Source: Neolentinus lepideus HHB14362 ss-1
Taxonomy: Eukaryota; Basidiomycota; Agaricomycetes; Gloeophyllales; Gloeophyllaceae
Direction: 5' to 3'
DNA: 64,000 nt
Assembly: GCA_001632425.1 (NCBI GenBank)
Contig: KV425594.1
Span: forward strand, 119,997 to 183,996
This document shows positions 51,001-61,944 of the stretch, in pieces; within the stretch, counting starts at the first letter, position 1; each line of letters begins with the position of its first letter. The notes beneath the pieces were generated by a model. The model made no database searches. It was not told the origin of the DNA and saw only the letters and a list, made by a program, of their open reading frames with translations. Made by a program: the position numbers and the translations under genes.

Positions 51001-51121
51001 GCTGCGGGAACATTTTTCGCAACCTGAGCTGGCAGAGCCCGTAAGGACAAAACCGATCGAGGATGCGTTGGAGGATGACGAGATACGGCAGGATATGCGG
51101 AGGCGGGCTGAGCCAATGTGA
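48050..51121 (+). CDS. SEY1: Sey1, ER membrane-fusion GTPase
   Basis: Dynamin-like GTPase (atlastin/RHD3 functional counterpart) that fuses ER tubules homotypically. Start [12 protein letters not shown], then the GTPase domain: P-loop [12 protein letters not shown], switch regions [11 protein letters not shown] and [14 protein letters not shown], and the guanine-specificity motif LFVIRDH (RD type of this family). A long helical bundle follows ([45 protein letters not shown]). The C terminus has a hairpin of two membrane segments ([32 protein letters not shown]) and an amphipathic tail ending RRRAEPM. About nine introns; the one after TTKG has a GC donor at 48488 (48488-48535). Length about 800 residues, as expected. 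Confidence 0.95.
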
Positions 51122-51299
51122 TAACCTGTTGCTGTATACCTTAGTGTTTCGCTTTGCTGGAAGGTTCTGACTATCGTAAAGATTCCTTATTATATATATT
51201 CTTCGTGTCGTCGAGCCCAGGAAATTTGCATTCATGATGAGGACGCTGAGGCGAAATGTAAACCTCATAGGTAGCAAAATAATTTAATGGCAAAAGTAA

Positions 51300-51383
51300 T
51301 GAGTCGACCCAGGTTCGAACTGAGGACCTTCTGTGCCCACATAAGTGTTAGACAGATGCGATAACCAACTACGCCATCGACCC
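51300..51383 (-). tRNA. tRNA-Val(AAC) with a 10-nt intron
   Basis: The minus strand folds into a cloverleaf: acceptor GGGTCGA paired with TCGACTC (one G-U), D arm around GTAGTTGGTTA, anticodon stem TCTGT/ACAGA, T arm with GTTCGAACC. The loop CTAACA places AAC as anticodon, and a 10-nt intron sits after base 37 (51336-51345). It is 74 nt after splicing, without encoded CCA. Lies in the gap after SEY1. Confidence 0.9.
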
Positions 51384-52487
51384 ATTGGTACGAGTTTTAT
51401 TCTATAATATATCATGCATAAAATCAAGCACTCTCCTTTTGCGATCTTCCGTTGCAATAAGTACAGCGGAATAAGTACTGCTCATAAGGGCATCAGCGTC
51501 TAGTGAAGGTTTCCTAGCAGCCACCGTCGTGACTGACCGCGATCACTCAGGCTTCAAAGTAAGGATATGCTTATCTTTCCGAGCGCTTGACTCCCTGTAG
51601 ACCAAGACCACGAGTGGCGCGACCGAAGGAAATAAGTTCCCCGCGCCGGGGAAGCGCCTGGTTAGTGAACACCGGGGGCTCACTTACAGCGACTCACATG
51701 ATAGGTTATCGGTGATCTTGAAAAAGTGTGGCACTACCGTCTGGGGATACAGGTAGCGCTCTGCACGTTACCGCCGCGGGCGCGTAAGGCTAGGAACAGA
51801 TGGGATCCATTCCAGGTAATGGCCGTTTGCAACTTGGGCACGGATTGATTCATTGGGGATTTTATAAATCAATTTTTGGACAGAGAGAAATGTTAATTCT
51901 CACCTGGCCGGACAGCGCGCTGCCAAATACGCCCACCGCTGTGATGCACTGACTTATCCTCCAAGATCATCGGAGTGACAGTATACGCTCGTAACACCCG
52001 CGAAAGAGCTGGGAAAGACGTGATGGCGGAGGGGCTGCGATCGTGTTTCCGGTGCATGCGCTGTCCGAGCCGTCTGATAGAGATGTTTCTGCAATGATGC
52101 CTCTGCAATGATACGAAGTGCGTCGAGTTCTGAAATGATATCGATAAGACAGGCGATCCGCGAGACATCAAATGAATTTCACCTTCGCTCGGGCTCGGAA
52201 AGAGAGCATCAGAGAGAGTTTACTGGCAGATGATGGTGATGGGCTGTGGCAGATGCACATGGCATGCATTGGCAGCCGCATAAGGGCGTGTGGCCCTGCT
52301 TTGGGCGCTGTCGATCCCCACATTGGGCAGGTACCTTTGAATCATCTTGGTCTGTTTCTCAGCCTCTGCAGCCGACGGCGCAATCGAGTGCGTGGGACTC
52401 GCTTGTCAGTGAAGGTATTAGTCGACCTTCGACTCAGCGTACGAAAATGATTGATCTCGCATATCCCCTCACTCAGGGCGCCCGCTC
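51384..52487. other. Intergenic, no protein gene seen
   Basis: About 1.1 kb between the tRNA gene and the G-alpha start. Short open frames only. Confidence 0.4.
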
Positions 52488-54923
52488 ATGTCCAGAGGCC
52501 ATGTCCATGCCAGCTCCGTCCCTGTCCTCCCACCAATGGACCTCCCCCGTGTCATGGACGACACCCAGAAAGTTGTCATAAACAGCAAGATTGATGACTG
52601 GCTGAAGGTAACGAATGGCACTTGTTTGTACGAGATGTTGTCTCAGTGGTGTCTAGCAAGAGCGGGAGTTTATACGGAAGCGGAAGGCGGCGAAGCCAGA
52701 AGTGAAAGGTGCGTGTATGCGCGGCAGAACGAAGTGTATGCGGGCGACTGACCTGGCTGGCTGCCCCAGTAATGCTGCTGGGCCAGGCAGAGTCAGGAAA
52801 ATCGACACTTCAGAAGCAATTCCAGCTTCACTACGCTTCATCATCATTTGACGGTGAACGCCCTTCATGGACGCCAATCGTGTACTTCAACATCATCAAG
52901 GCCGTACGCATGATCATCGAGGAGCTTGACTACGAGTTCATGGGCGACGCTCCACTGTCCAACTCCTCCCCATCATCCTCACCGCCGAGCACTGCGGGCT
53001 CCGACTGGCGTGTCGGTCTCGCTGAGCTCAGAACGAAAGTGCTTCCCCTCGTCGCTATTGAGGATTCACTCGCGTCAGAGTTGAGCGGCGGGATCACTCT
53101 GGCAGGCGGCAAGTCTGGAGTGTACGTGCGCTCTGGATGGCAGGCGCTGGTGACGCCCCAGCGCAGTTGGCCACTATCAGACATACGAAATACTGCTAGC
53201 GCGAATATACCCGCCGTTACGAACCTTGCGGCACGGACGTTGGTCGAAACTGCCTATCATATACAGGATTTGTGGAACCATGCCGCTGTGCGGGTGTTGA
53301 TTCGCCGGAGAAAGCTACGGCTAGAGGAGTCTGGGACTTTGTGAGTCTGGTTGCCATGTCTACCGTGCATATGCGCTTAGAACATGATGAGCTTCCTTGA
53401 TAACATTCACCGTATTGCTGCTCCCGACTACCTCCCTTCACTGGGTTAGTCCTACTACAATTCATCAACTAGCTCACTAGACTCCTTTCTTATTTTGAAT
53501 TTGAAATTCCAGAGGACATCCTCCATGTACGACTTCAGACACTCGGTGTTGTCGAACACCAATACGACATCCGTGTCAACGGCGTCACCTACAACTGGCT
53601 CATGTACGACGTCGGCGGCGCGGTACGCATGCATTCCATCTCCCCTACACTTATCATTGATTTGTTTTCATCAGAGGGGTCAGGTGTGTCCGTCTCATCA
53701 CTCGAAACCTTAACAGGCTCACGCCCACGCCTAGCGGCATGCCTGGGTGCCTTACTTCGATGATGGTAAATGCCTGAGCTATTTCTATCTGTATTCTCTC
53801 TCTGTGCCTTTCGCGACTTCCTTACCTGCTTCCCTACCACTTTCGGTTTCATTGCTTCTCATGGCAATATTATGCTCGATGCTCATCCCGGCATACATAT
53901 AGATTTCACATCTTAATTCTTTTTGTTTTCTATGTTGCGTCATATAGACCCTGCTGACCCTTGATCTGTGTAGCGACCGCAATTATCTTCCTTGCACCCA
54001 TAAGCGCGTTTGACCAGGTGGGTACTTGGTTCTCCTTTCCCTCTGACTTCGTAGCCCTGGTCCCTGTTCACTTCTGCTACCGCACTGTTCTTTGTACGAC
54101 TGATTCATCATGATTGTTCTAGTACCTCGAGGAAGATGCGAAGACGAATCGCATCGATGACTCGCTGCAGCTGTTCAAGGCCATCGTGCAGAACAAGTTG
54201 CTCAAGAAGGCGTCGCTCGTGTTGATGCTGAACAAGGTACGCATATCCCCATAATGCTGACTCCCATTCTATTTCATCAATGTGCGTCACGCATATACTC
54301 ACGTCTGTATGATCTTCCCAGACGGACGTACTCAAGGAAAAACTCGAGGCCGGGACCGAAGTCCGCAAGTTGTACGTGTAACCTGCAGCATGTGACATCA
54401 TTACAGCTTTCCTGACGGTGTTTCGTTCTGGTGCTCCTATGTCGTGTTTCGGCTTCGTGTGATATATGACTGTGGCTGCGCATACAGCATCACATCGTTC
54501 GGCGATCGCCCTAATACGTTTGAGGAGGTGTCGGAATACTTCCGCGCGCACTTTATTCAGGCGCATAGGCGGGAGGATATAAGCCAGCCTCGGAGGCCGC
54601 TTTATGTTGTACGTCTCTCTTGTTTATTGTGGTGACGAGGGCTGATGGGTTTATGCCTGGGTTTATTAGCATTTCACGTCGATGATTGTGAGTGCCCATT
54701 TTGGTTGAGGGTAAGAATAGAACGGATCTTCGAGCCGCATGCTCTTTACAGGATGTGAAGACAACTCAGACTATCATCATCCACGGTGAGTGTAACAGTG
54801 ACATCAGTTCGTCCTGTGTTGACTGATCTGATCCCGTTCGTCTTCTCCTTCCATTACTATTGCCATATAGTCGGGGAGGCGATCATACGTTCGTACATTT
54901 CCGAGGCTGGGCTTCTGACATGA
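52488..54923 (+). CDS. Atypical G-protein alpha subunit
   Basis: Heterotrimeric-type G-alpha of a divergent basidiomycete group. P-loop VMLLGQAESGKSTLQKQFQ; a long helical-domain insertion rich in Ser/Pro (LSNSSPSSSPPSTAG); switch I VRLQTLGVV with Arg and Thr kept; switch II DVGGA-RGQ-RHAWVPYFDD; G4 VLMLNKTDVL; G5 region FTSMIDVKTTQTII; C terminus SYISEAGLLT. Switch II is assembled from three exons: the one ending at 53622, a 9-nt microexon 53675-53683 (Arg-Gly-Gln) and the one from 53735. The residue at the catalytic Gln position is Ala. The N terminus has no MGxxxS myristoylation motif, and its start (52488, or in-frame ATGs downstream) is uncertain. Confidence 0.88.
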
Positions 54924-55934
54924 TGCCATTTCGCTGGGGCCCTGACGCGATACCTGTTGTTGCTGCTGATTGTACTTGTCTACGGTGCATTATCTATCTA
55001 ATTTGCGATAAGGTTGGGAAGGGGAGGAGATATACATACTTTGCTTTTGTAGCTTTAGTGTACATTTGTTCTATGCATTGTCTTATTGTTGAACGTTATA
55101 GTGTCGGCTTGCAGAGACGAGGTGTGATTTCGGTCTCTCTGGCTAGCGTTGTGTGAGCGTGCGCCTGTTTGTACTATAACCTCGTCTTCAATGCGACTCC
55201 GAGACCTGTCCAAGCTAGAAATCAAGATTCAAGCCCAAACTTTGCAATTACCGACATCTGCACAGCAAGTGAACGTCTCCGTCTCTGGGTGCACATAAGT
55301 CTGTGATATCCTCACGCTTGTCATCATTGCAAGGTGAACGCTTCAGATGTAGACCGTTGATATTCTACCCTGGGATATTGCTCATAAATTGTGGGCACAG
55401 TGGACGAGATATTCATCAATGCAGTCGCGGCGGCCCACGACAACGAGATGATCGCTCGTGCGCGAGGAGTGGCAGTGAATCATCTTTCTCGCCAGACAAT
55501 CGAGGAGGCTAGCTTTGAGCTCGGCTTGCATTACACCCTACTGCGCGACCATTCAGCACAGCTGATGAGTCTGACAAGGCGTCGGGTTGGCATTTGGCGA
55601 TTCCTAGACAAGTTACATCCCCAGGAAGCGGAGTAGCTCCGTCAGGATGATTTCGACCTACTTGAAGTCGCAGTGGTCCTTCCACGCAATCCCTCAAATC
55701 TCAGCAATTCCACCTTACATGGGGTAATCATCACGTACATTGCTCCAGAGTGATGTTTCAGCCTGGAGCGATACCGCAGTCTTGTAGTTTGGGGTAATGG
55801 AGGCGCTGTTCTTCGTGTCCGACTGGTTTACTTCTTCATCTTTATGTCCTGATTCATTGGAATGGTGGAAAATGATCTCGCATCTATACAATCTACGGCA
55901 CGTCACTTCCACTGTGGAGGTCCATTAGCCCACT
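54924..55934. other. Intergenic with an orphan open frame
   Basis: The plus-strand frame 55391-55636 (DEIFINAVAAAHDNEM.. to FLDKLHPQEAE) reads like coding sequence but lacks a proper ATG start and known relatives. It could be a leftover exon. The rest shows nothing. Confidence 0.3.
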
Positions 55935-56320
55935 ATGGATGCTATCTCTCGTACAGGGAGGATCGATTCCCCCGTGAGCTGGCGTATTGACAGTTTCCTT
56001 TGTCTTCGGAAGCTGTCTTTCATACAAGACTCGTGCTATCTTGGCAGCAGCGCTCCATTCTGCAGGCAGATTAGTCATCTAACGCTGTCCAGCAATGACG
56101 ATGTAACCTCCCAGGATGCATTTATTCGGCAGGCACTGCAAACCTTCTCAAAAATCGTGGACCTGGCCATATGTCCACACAATGGCACGAGTCTCTCTTG
56201 AACTTGGGATAATCGAAAATAGAATATCTGACAATCAGCCGACATTAATAGGCAGGCCTGTTCGTGACCATCTCTTTAAGATGCTATATTCGATGCGGGC
56301 GCCAAACCTCAGGGTCTGAA
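55935..56320 (+). pseudogene. F-box/LRR gene relic, C-terminal part
   Basis: LRKLSFIQDSCYLG, FCRQISHLTLSS and LQTFSKIVDLAIC line up with the C-terminal third of the intact F-box protein at 46 kb. After a frameshift near 56190 the match goes on as LELGIIENRISDN and LYSMRAPNLRV. There is no N-terminal half. Confidence 0.6.
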
Positions 56321-56522
56321 TTGCGGGCAGAGCTCCCATTGATATTGATATGTTCCGGGAATTGACAATATCTCGCAAGTTCCACTCCGAGGAAAACGCA
56401 CTCCACTCGAGGGCTATTCGCCGTGGCCATCTGACCTGTCGTAACACATCACTCTCCAGTTCCGGGTAGTATGGTCTAGTCGCTCTGCTTGCGGCCCAGG
56501 CTGCTCATTGGTACCACCGTCC

Positions 56523-58767
56523 TCACGATTGGACTGTAAATTCTGCAAAATCTTGAGTGGATTGTGGTTCAAGACGGTACACCTTCGTCTCGTGGGGCCG
56601 GAGTTTAGCCTCACTCAAGAGAGAGGTAAAAGGTCCCAACTCTTGGCCCCAGCGCTTATCGTCGACGCGTTGCCATAGATCGAAGATGCGAACCACCCTC
56701 TCCAGCGCCTAGACCAGGAACAGGGTATTGTTAGAGCCAGAAAATTGTCTACAACGAGCAAAGGTTGCGCACAAGAAGCTGAGGTGGCAGAATTTCGCTC
56801 CATGGCAGTGTCACTGTCACGTTCGCAGGAGATGTGTTGACAATCGCCACGACTGTTGCCCTATATTTGCAAGTCAGTCGCCTACGCAATCAGGGATTGC
56901 ATTCATTCCTACTCGTCTGCAAGGGGCCCAACCCAAACCTGCACGTCGCCCTCCTCAAGGGGCATTTGCGCCACACGGCTGGCGGCGACACCGAGAGGGT
57001 CCTGGTTAATCGAGATGATGGCTTTGTTGCTGATGATATCCAGCGTCTGTGCGGTCTGTGCGAGTTAATCATGAATAAGAAATGAGGATAACGGAATAGT
57101 GGTATGAGGAAACAGACCATATTGGCCAGGTCATTGCCCAACATGAGCGGGCTCTTCACGAGGGCCCACATGGAAAAGTGCGTAACTCATGGAATAGGTT
57201 AGACACGTAGAGACTGTTTCGATGACGTACATACTGTACTCGTCCTTGGTCATGTTCCCGTTTCCTACCTACGCCTATATCAGTAGAGTGCACGATGGCT
57301 AAGGGAATCAGCACACCTCCAGCATGTCTAGATCTCCCCATCCCCCAGGCCCGGAGTAGGGTGCGATATCCGCTGCCCAGTCGAGGATGCGAGTAACGGC
57401 ACAGCCTGGGGTCCGTATCAATCGGGACAAGAGCCGGACAGACGAGGAAATTTGATCAACTGACGGTATCCGAACTGCGTGCAGTTCTCAAGGGAGGTGC
57501 AGGGACATCCTGGATCGTACCCGGTAAATAGCTGTATACAGCGTGAGATCACGATGCACACACATGAAACAAGGATCTCACATCTGCAATGTCACCTGAC
57601 ATGCGCCAGGAATTAGCCAGTTCCTTGAGGCGTTGTTTTCAGCTCTAAAAGTCTGACGTTCTTATATATACTAAGCGCTTACGCCCGCCCAAGTCCACGA
57701 CTGGTCTTCTCCCCAGTTGCACATAGCATACAAGATCGGCCGACCCGTTGCATTCAAGGCATGTGCCATTTTCTCGTATCTGTGATGGAGAGTTAAGCCA
57801 ATCACCGATTATTATGCTGAAACCAACCTCTTGTAGGATATGGTAGTATTACCAGAGAGACCTTCGTTCCAGCAGTTATCATACTCTAGTCCGGTGTGTT
57901 GAGTTATGCAGCTTGCCACGGAAATGAATAGTGCTTTGTGGGACAACTCACTGAGGTAGTCAACACCCCAACTCGCGTAAGTTTTCGCGTCAATATCTTC
58001 GTATCCTAGGGAGCCGAAGCGATTGGCGCAAGTATGACTTTATTGCAGAATATGTTGTTTTCACGACTCCCACAATATGATGGCGTCACTTACATTCCAG
58101 CGGAACTGTATATTCCGAACTCGGGTGGCAGATGAGTAGGAAGAAGGCATCATAATATCATCTAGTTACCTTCAGTCCCAATGAATGGATTTGATCACTC
58201 AGATTATCGATGCCGCTGGGGAATGTAACGGGATTCCATAGTGGTGCATTAGTTTCAGGGTCTCGGGTATCAGCATGCCAACCTATGGACGTGGCACCTT
58301 AGAGGCAGAGAAGCGTACGATACAGATTCTAGTTCTTACAGTCGTCAATTACCACGTCTAAGAGACCATTTTAGCATAGCTTTAATTGACAATATCCTGC
58401 GATTACGAACTGACATTCGTAACCAACGTCCTTCAAGCCAGTAGTGACAAGAGACTTTGCAGCGGAGAGAATGGTCTCTTCTGATATGTCGCAAGCAAAG
58501 CGATTCCAAGAGTTCTGTAGTAGACCATAGCATCAATTTCTGACACTAACATGTATGAGGCGCATTACCCAGCCCAACGGAGGCGTTCGAGCCTGAATGC
58601 AGAGCAAACAGCAATCAACCCTTCAAGCTTCACAACCCACGGCATAGACGCAGCCACCTCACCAATCCGTTGTTCGCTGCCGATGCCAACCAAAAGTTCG
58701 CCAGACACAAAATCACAGAGAGAAAAAGCATCGAGGACCAATTTGAATGCCAGACAGGCGCGGGCAT
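56523..58767 (-). CDS. Secreted alpha-galactosidase, GH27
   Basis: Retaining glycosidase releasing terminal alpha-galactose from plant galactomannans and oligosaccharides. Start MPAPVWHSNWSSM with a hydrophobic signal stretch (MLFLSVILCLANFWLASA). The mature start splices as ARTPPLGWNSWNRFAC; the second intron falls right after LGW. TIM-barrel landmarks: YEYVVIDDCW, GLKFGIYSSAGM, GSLGYEDIDAKTYASWGVDY, the nucleophile Asp in EYDNCWNEG, and the acid/base Asp region GPGGWGDLDMLEVGNG. The C-terminal beta domain includes AIISINQDPLG, VAIVNTSPANVTVTLPWSE and RVVRIFDLWQR. About ten introns. Stop TGA 56525-56523. GH27 usually reads GWNDPDMLEVG; here N and P are G and L. Confidence 0.9.
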
Positions 58768-59100
58768 GTCCAAGTACTTGCCTCGGCGCTGCCATGTGAA
58801 TGAATTCTATTCATAATGGACGTGTGCACGAGATTGCTTTCACCAACGTGTTCACCGTCCGCGACAGATGATCGATGAACGGGCACGGTCAGGCTTGATT
58901 CTGCTGTCGCAGTCAGGTTGGGAGTCGAACGTCGAACATTGAAATTTTGAAAGACTGCGCAGGCTGAATTCGACACCGCCGGACTTAGCTCTTGTCCGTC
59001 CCACATAGGTAAGCGCACTATCTGAACTCATGGACGCTGCAGAAAGAGTTTTGATTTTAGGAATACTGACTGTGTAGTATCAAGACAAGATCATATGAGT
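58768..59100. other. Intergenic gap
   Basis: Upstream region of the alpha-galactosidase gene. Nothing further is recognised. Confidence 0.4.
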
Positions 59101-59169
59101 TCAGAGGAAGTAGCTCGGGACGGCAGCGGAAAGCTTATACCCTTTCCATCCAGCAGCATCCTTGCCTAG

Positions 59170-60477
59170 CTGGGAAGAGTCCTGGACAGGTCTGTAACGA
59201 ACAAGATCGTACGCGTATGCAGGCAATGGAGAGAACTCGGCACTCTCAGCATCTACCGTATAGTTATTGCCCGGGAGCATGAAGGACTCTTGCATTTGCA
59301 CTGTACCCTCATCGGCGCTGGGCAGCATCCAGCGTACATCGAAGGAACCCTGCCCTTTCGAGCTTGCGTCCAACGATTTTGCTGCCTCGTCGACTCCTCG
59401 GATATGACTCATATGTATATCCAGCACCTCGTCCATATTATCCGGTATCTTCCAAATCTTGCCAACTTCGCTTTACGAGTTTCAAAGGGTATCGTGGCCG
59501 ACTACATTGCGCCTCAGATCCTCCTGTCGGCTCTGGAGGAACGCCGTCAGACTCTCATGGCGCTACATTTAGATCCTGCAGCATTTACACTTATGAATCC
59601 GGAATGGTGTAACATGCTATCACTGCCAAGTACGCATAATCTGAGGATTTTAAGCCTCGTGGGCGCGCGAGTTCTACCTCCCGATTTTCAATGCTTTCCC
59701 GCTAACCTAGTGCTGCCCAATCTTCGTTCATTGGCCTCTATCCTTATGGGAGATGCGATCTTGCAAGCATCGACAGTTGCCTTCTCTTATCGAACTGGAC
59801 CTGGGTCCGCCAATCGTGCCGATTTTCTTGCTCCGGTCCATCAAACCGCTTTCTGAACTGGTTACGAGTTTAACGTTGCGCACTCATCGGATGGACGATC
59901 TCGTCACCGACATGCCTCACACCCTCGAGCACTTCCCCAATGTGACCTAGCTTGTTCTCTGGGTCATGGATTGGACAATGTTTCCGTCCAGCCTTCTCAT
60001 CATGCCAAATATCAAGCGTTTGAGATCCGGCAGGATACTCAACACTCAGTGTGCCAATCGCGTCTGCAACAAGTTTTTCGAGAATATGTCATCTATGGAG
60101 GGGAGTTACCGTCATGCGATTTATCGGGACAGACGAATGGGCACCTTTGCGAGCCTCCCGCCCGAATTCTATGGGCTCGATTTGAAAAATTGGTATGGAA
60201 TAGCAAGGTTCAAATAGAGAACAGGTTGGGGGAGGCTTACTGAACAGACGTGTGTACGATGTGTGGCTTTCATAGAGCGCGTGCGAACGGGCTGCACCGC
60301 TCGACGTCACCTCAGCTTCGGGCGTCGTTACGAGACTGGTCCGCGGTACAAAAGTACGCAAACGAAGACGCCCGATGGCGGAGCAACATTGTCGCACTAG
60401 ACCTTGAGAAGGCTGAGAGTGAGAAGTTGTTCAGGATATTGGGGTGGGGTGAGGTACAGATGTTGCGTTCATATTGA
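59170..60477 (+). pseudogene. F-box gene, degenerate
   Basis: Clear F-box-family sequence broken by frameshifts and stops: VRVCRQWRELGTLSIYRIVI and AREHEGLLHLHCTL match the F-box end of the 46-kb gene (WWMLAMPLLYEVVIARHQDG). Then come IIRYLPNLANFALRV, LLSALEERRQTLMAL and NLRILSLVGA. The frame changes near 59760 (PSLIELDLGPP), a stop follows PNVT at 59948-59950, and further stops occur before the end EKAESEKLFRILGWGE. Confidence 0.72.
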
Positions 60478-60549
60478 GGGCTGGAAATAATTAGTCAGTC
60501 TATTGACCAGATTGATGTCACTCCTTGGGTTCATCATTATATGCTTGCG

Positions 60550-61220
60550 TCTTGCAGGAGGATAACGATTCGCTGTTCAGTATGAGCATGAAACGATGTG
60601 TAAATTCGTCGTGGCAGTAACCACATCCGAACGCTTGAGAAGCGACGGGAGCGAGTAGGTAATAAATGATGTTTGAGCCTCGGCAGAGCAAAGCGACAAT
60701 TGCCCAGTTAGGGCGTGATACGTGGGATGTTAGCAGGATGACGGAGTCATGAGTAGGAATGGTCCATCCTTGGACACTGCTCAATTAGCGGAGATGGTGG
60801 AGGAGGAGATCACGACTCACACTTAGCGCTATCGATCACGTTGTATTTGACTTCAAACACAAGGGGCTAAAAGCAACGCACCGAACTTCTCAAAAGGAAC
60901 ATAGAGTTTGTCTTCGACAAGGATCCGTCCTTGTGTTCGGCAACGTCCCACTGGACATTTTACAGTGCCTTGGGCTCTCGGTCTGTCCGTTGCTAGCTCA
61001 ATAGAGACCACGGGATACTATATGGTAGAAAACCTCCACTCCGGAACTAGTGAAACGGGGAAGGTCGCATCTCTTCTTCGGCAGAGAAAAGAAATAAATG
61101 GCCGGCTTACCGCCAAGCTGTTCTATGAACATCTTTATCTCGTCACAATTTTCAATCCCGAGGCTGCACGACGTCTGAAAACTTTTTTCGGCGTGTTGCA
61201 CATAAATGTATTGCAATCAG
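60550..61220 (-). pseudogene. Relic of an uncharacterised Agaricomycete family
   Basis: CDEIKMFIEQLGGKPAIYFF, then VSLVPEWRFSTI-stop-YPVVSI, and in another frame YSLPSLLKRSDV. I recall a multicopy Agaricomycete family with this order of blocks (CDEI..ELGGKPAIY, SLVPQW..AIYPVV, LPSLLK), function unknown. The in-frame stop and frame changes mark it as broken. Confidence 0.5.
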
Positions 61221-61944
61221 AGCCTGCCTAGCAGATATGAGTCACAATTGACTGTGGTTTGACTTCATCTCATTGGTCCCACACCTCCTCGTCACGTATT
61301 TCCAGATCATTTGTCTGTGGGATAATGACCTTGGCTTGTAGCCGAGAGAAGTGTCTCCAAATTATTAGTGTGACAACCTAAGTTCGGGGCGATCAACTTC
61401 AGCTTAAGCCCTTGTTCTCAGAAGTCCAGGACTCGGACGTGCTGCCCGTGAATCCGGAAAGTTTATCTGAATGCAGTTTTCGTCCTGTCTCGGAATCAGA
61501 AGTTTCAGCCTGCTAGGCTTCAGGTCGAAGGGACTAGACAACTCACGGCGGTAGGATTTTGAACTGCATTGAGCGTAGCAGATAGCGCATTGGAAATTCG
61601 GTAGACGAAGATCTGCGTGAGTTGATAGAAGCAAGGCAGTGGCGCCTAGACTTGTTCGTCTGCAGACTGATCTCAAGCTGCGGCTATAGTACCTTGATAT
61701 GGGGGTCGGCAGTGCCTACGAGTTTCGAACTCCGACGCGCGTGTCACGCATCATGCATCAGCCACTGCAGCCAATTATGAGAAACATGCACCTCACGCAA
61801 CCATAAAAGGGCCCCGGCATTTGCCAAGATGCTTGTACATCAGGAAATGCAAATATCTCCGGATGGGGATGGCGTCTCCATGGCTCCATCTGGAGTACGC
61901 ATCTCCATCTAGCACATGATGGAGATGCGTGGTCTGGATGGAGG
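61221..61944. other. Intergenic, transition to repeat DNA
   Basis: No supported gene. The hairpin listed separately lies close to its end. Confidence 0.4.
61897..61930. repeat. 12-bp perfect inverted repeat
   Basis: ACGCATCTCCAT (61897-61908) and its exact complement (61919-61930) are separated by 10 nt. Placed close to the left edge of the CpG-poor repeat DNA. Confidence 0.7.
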
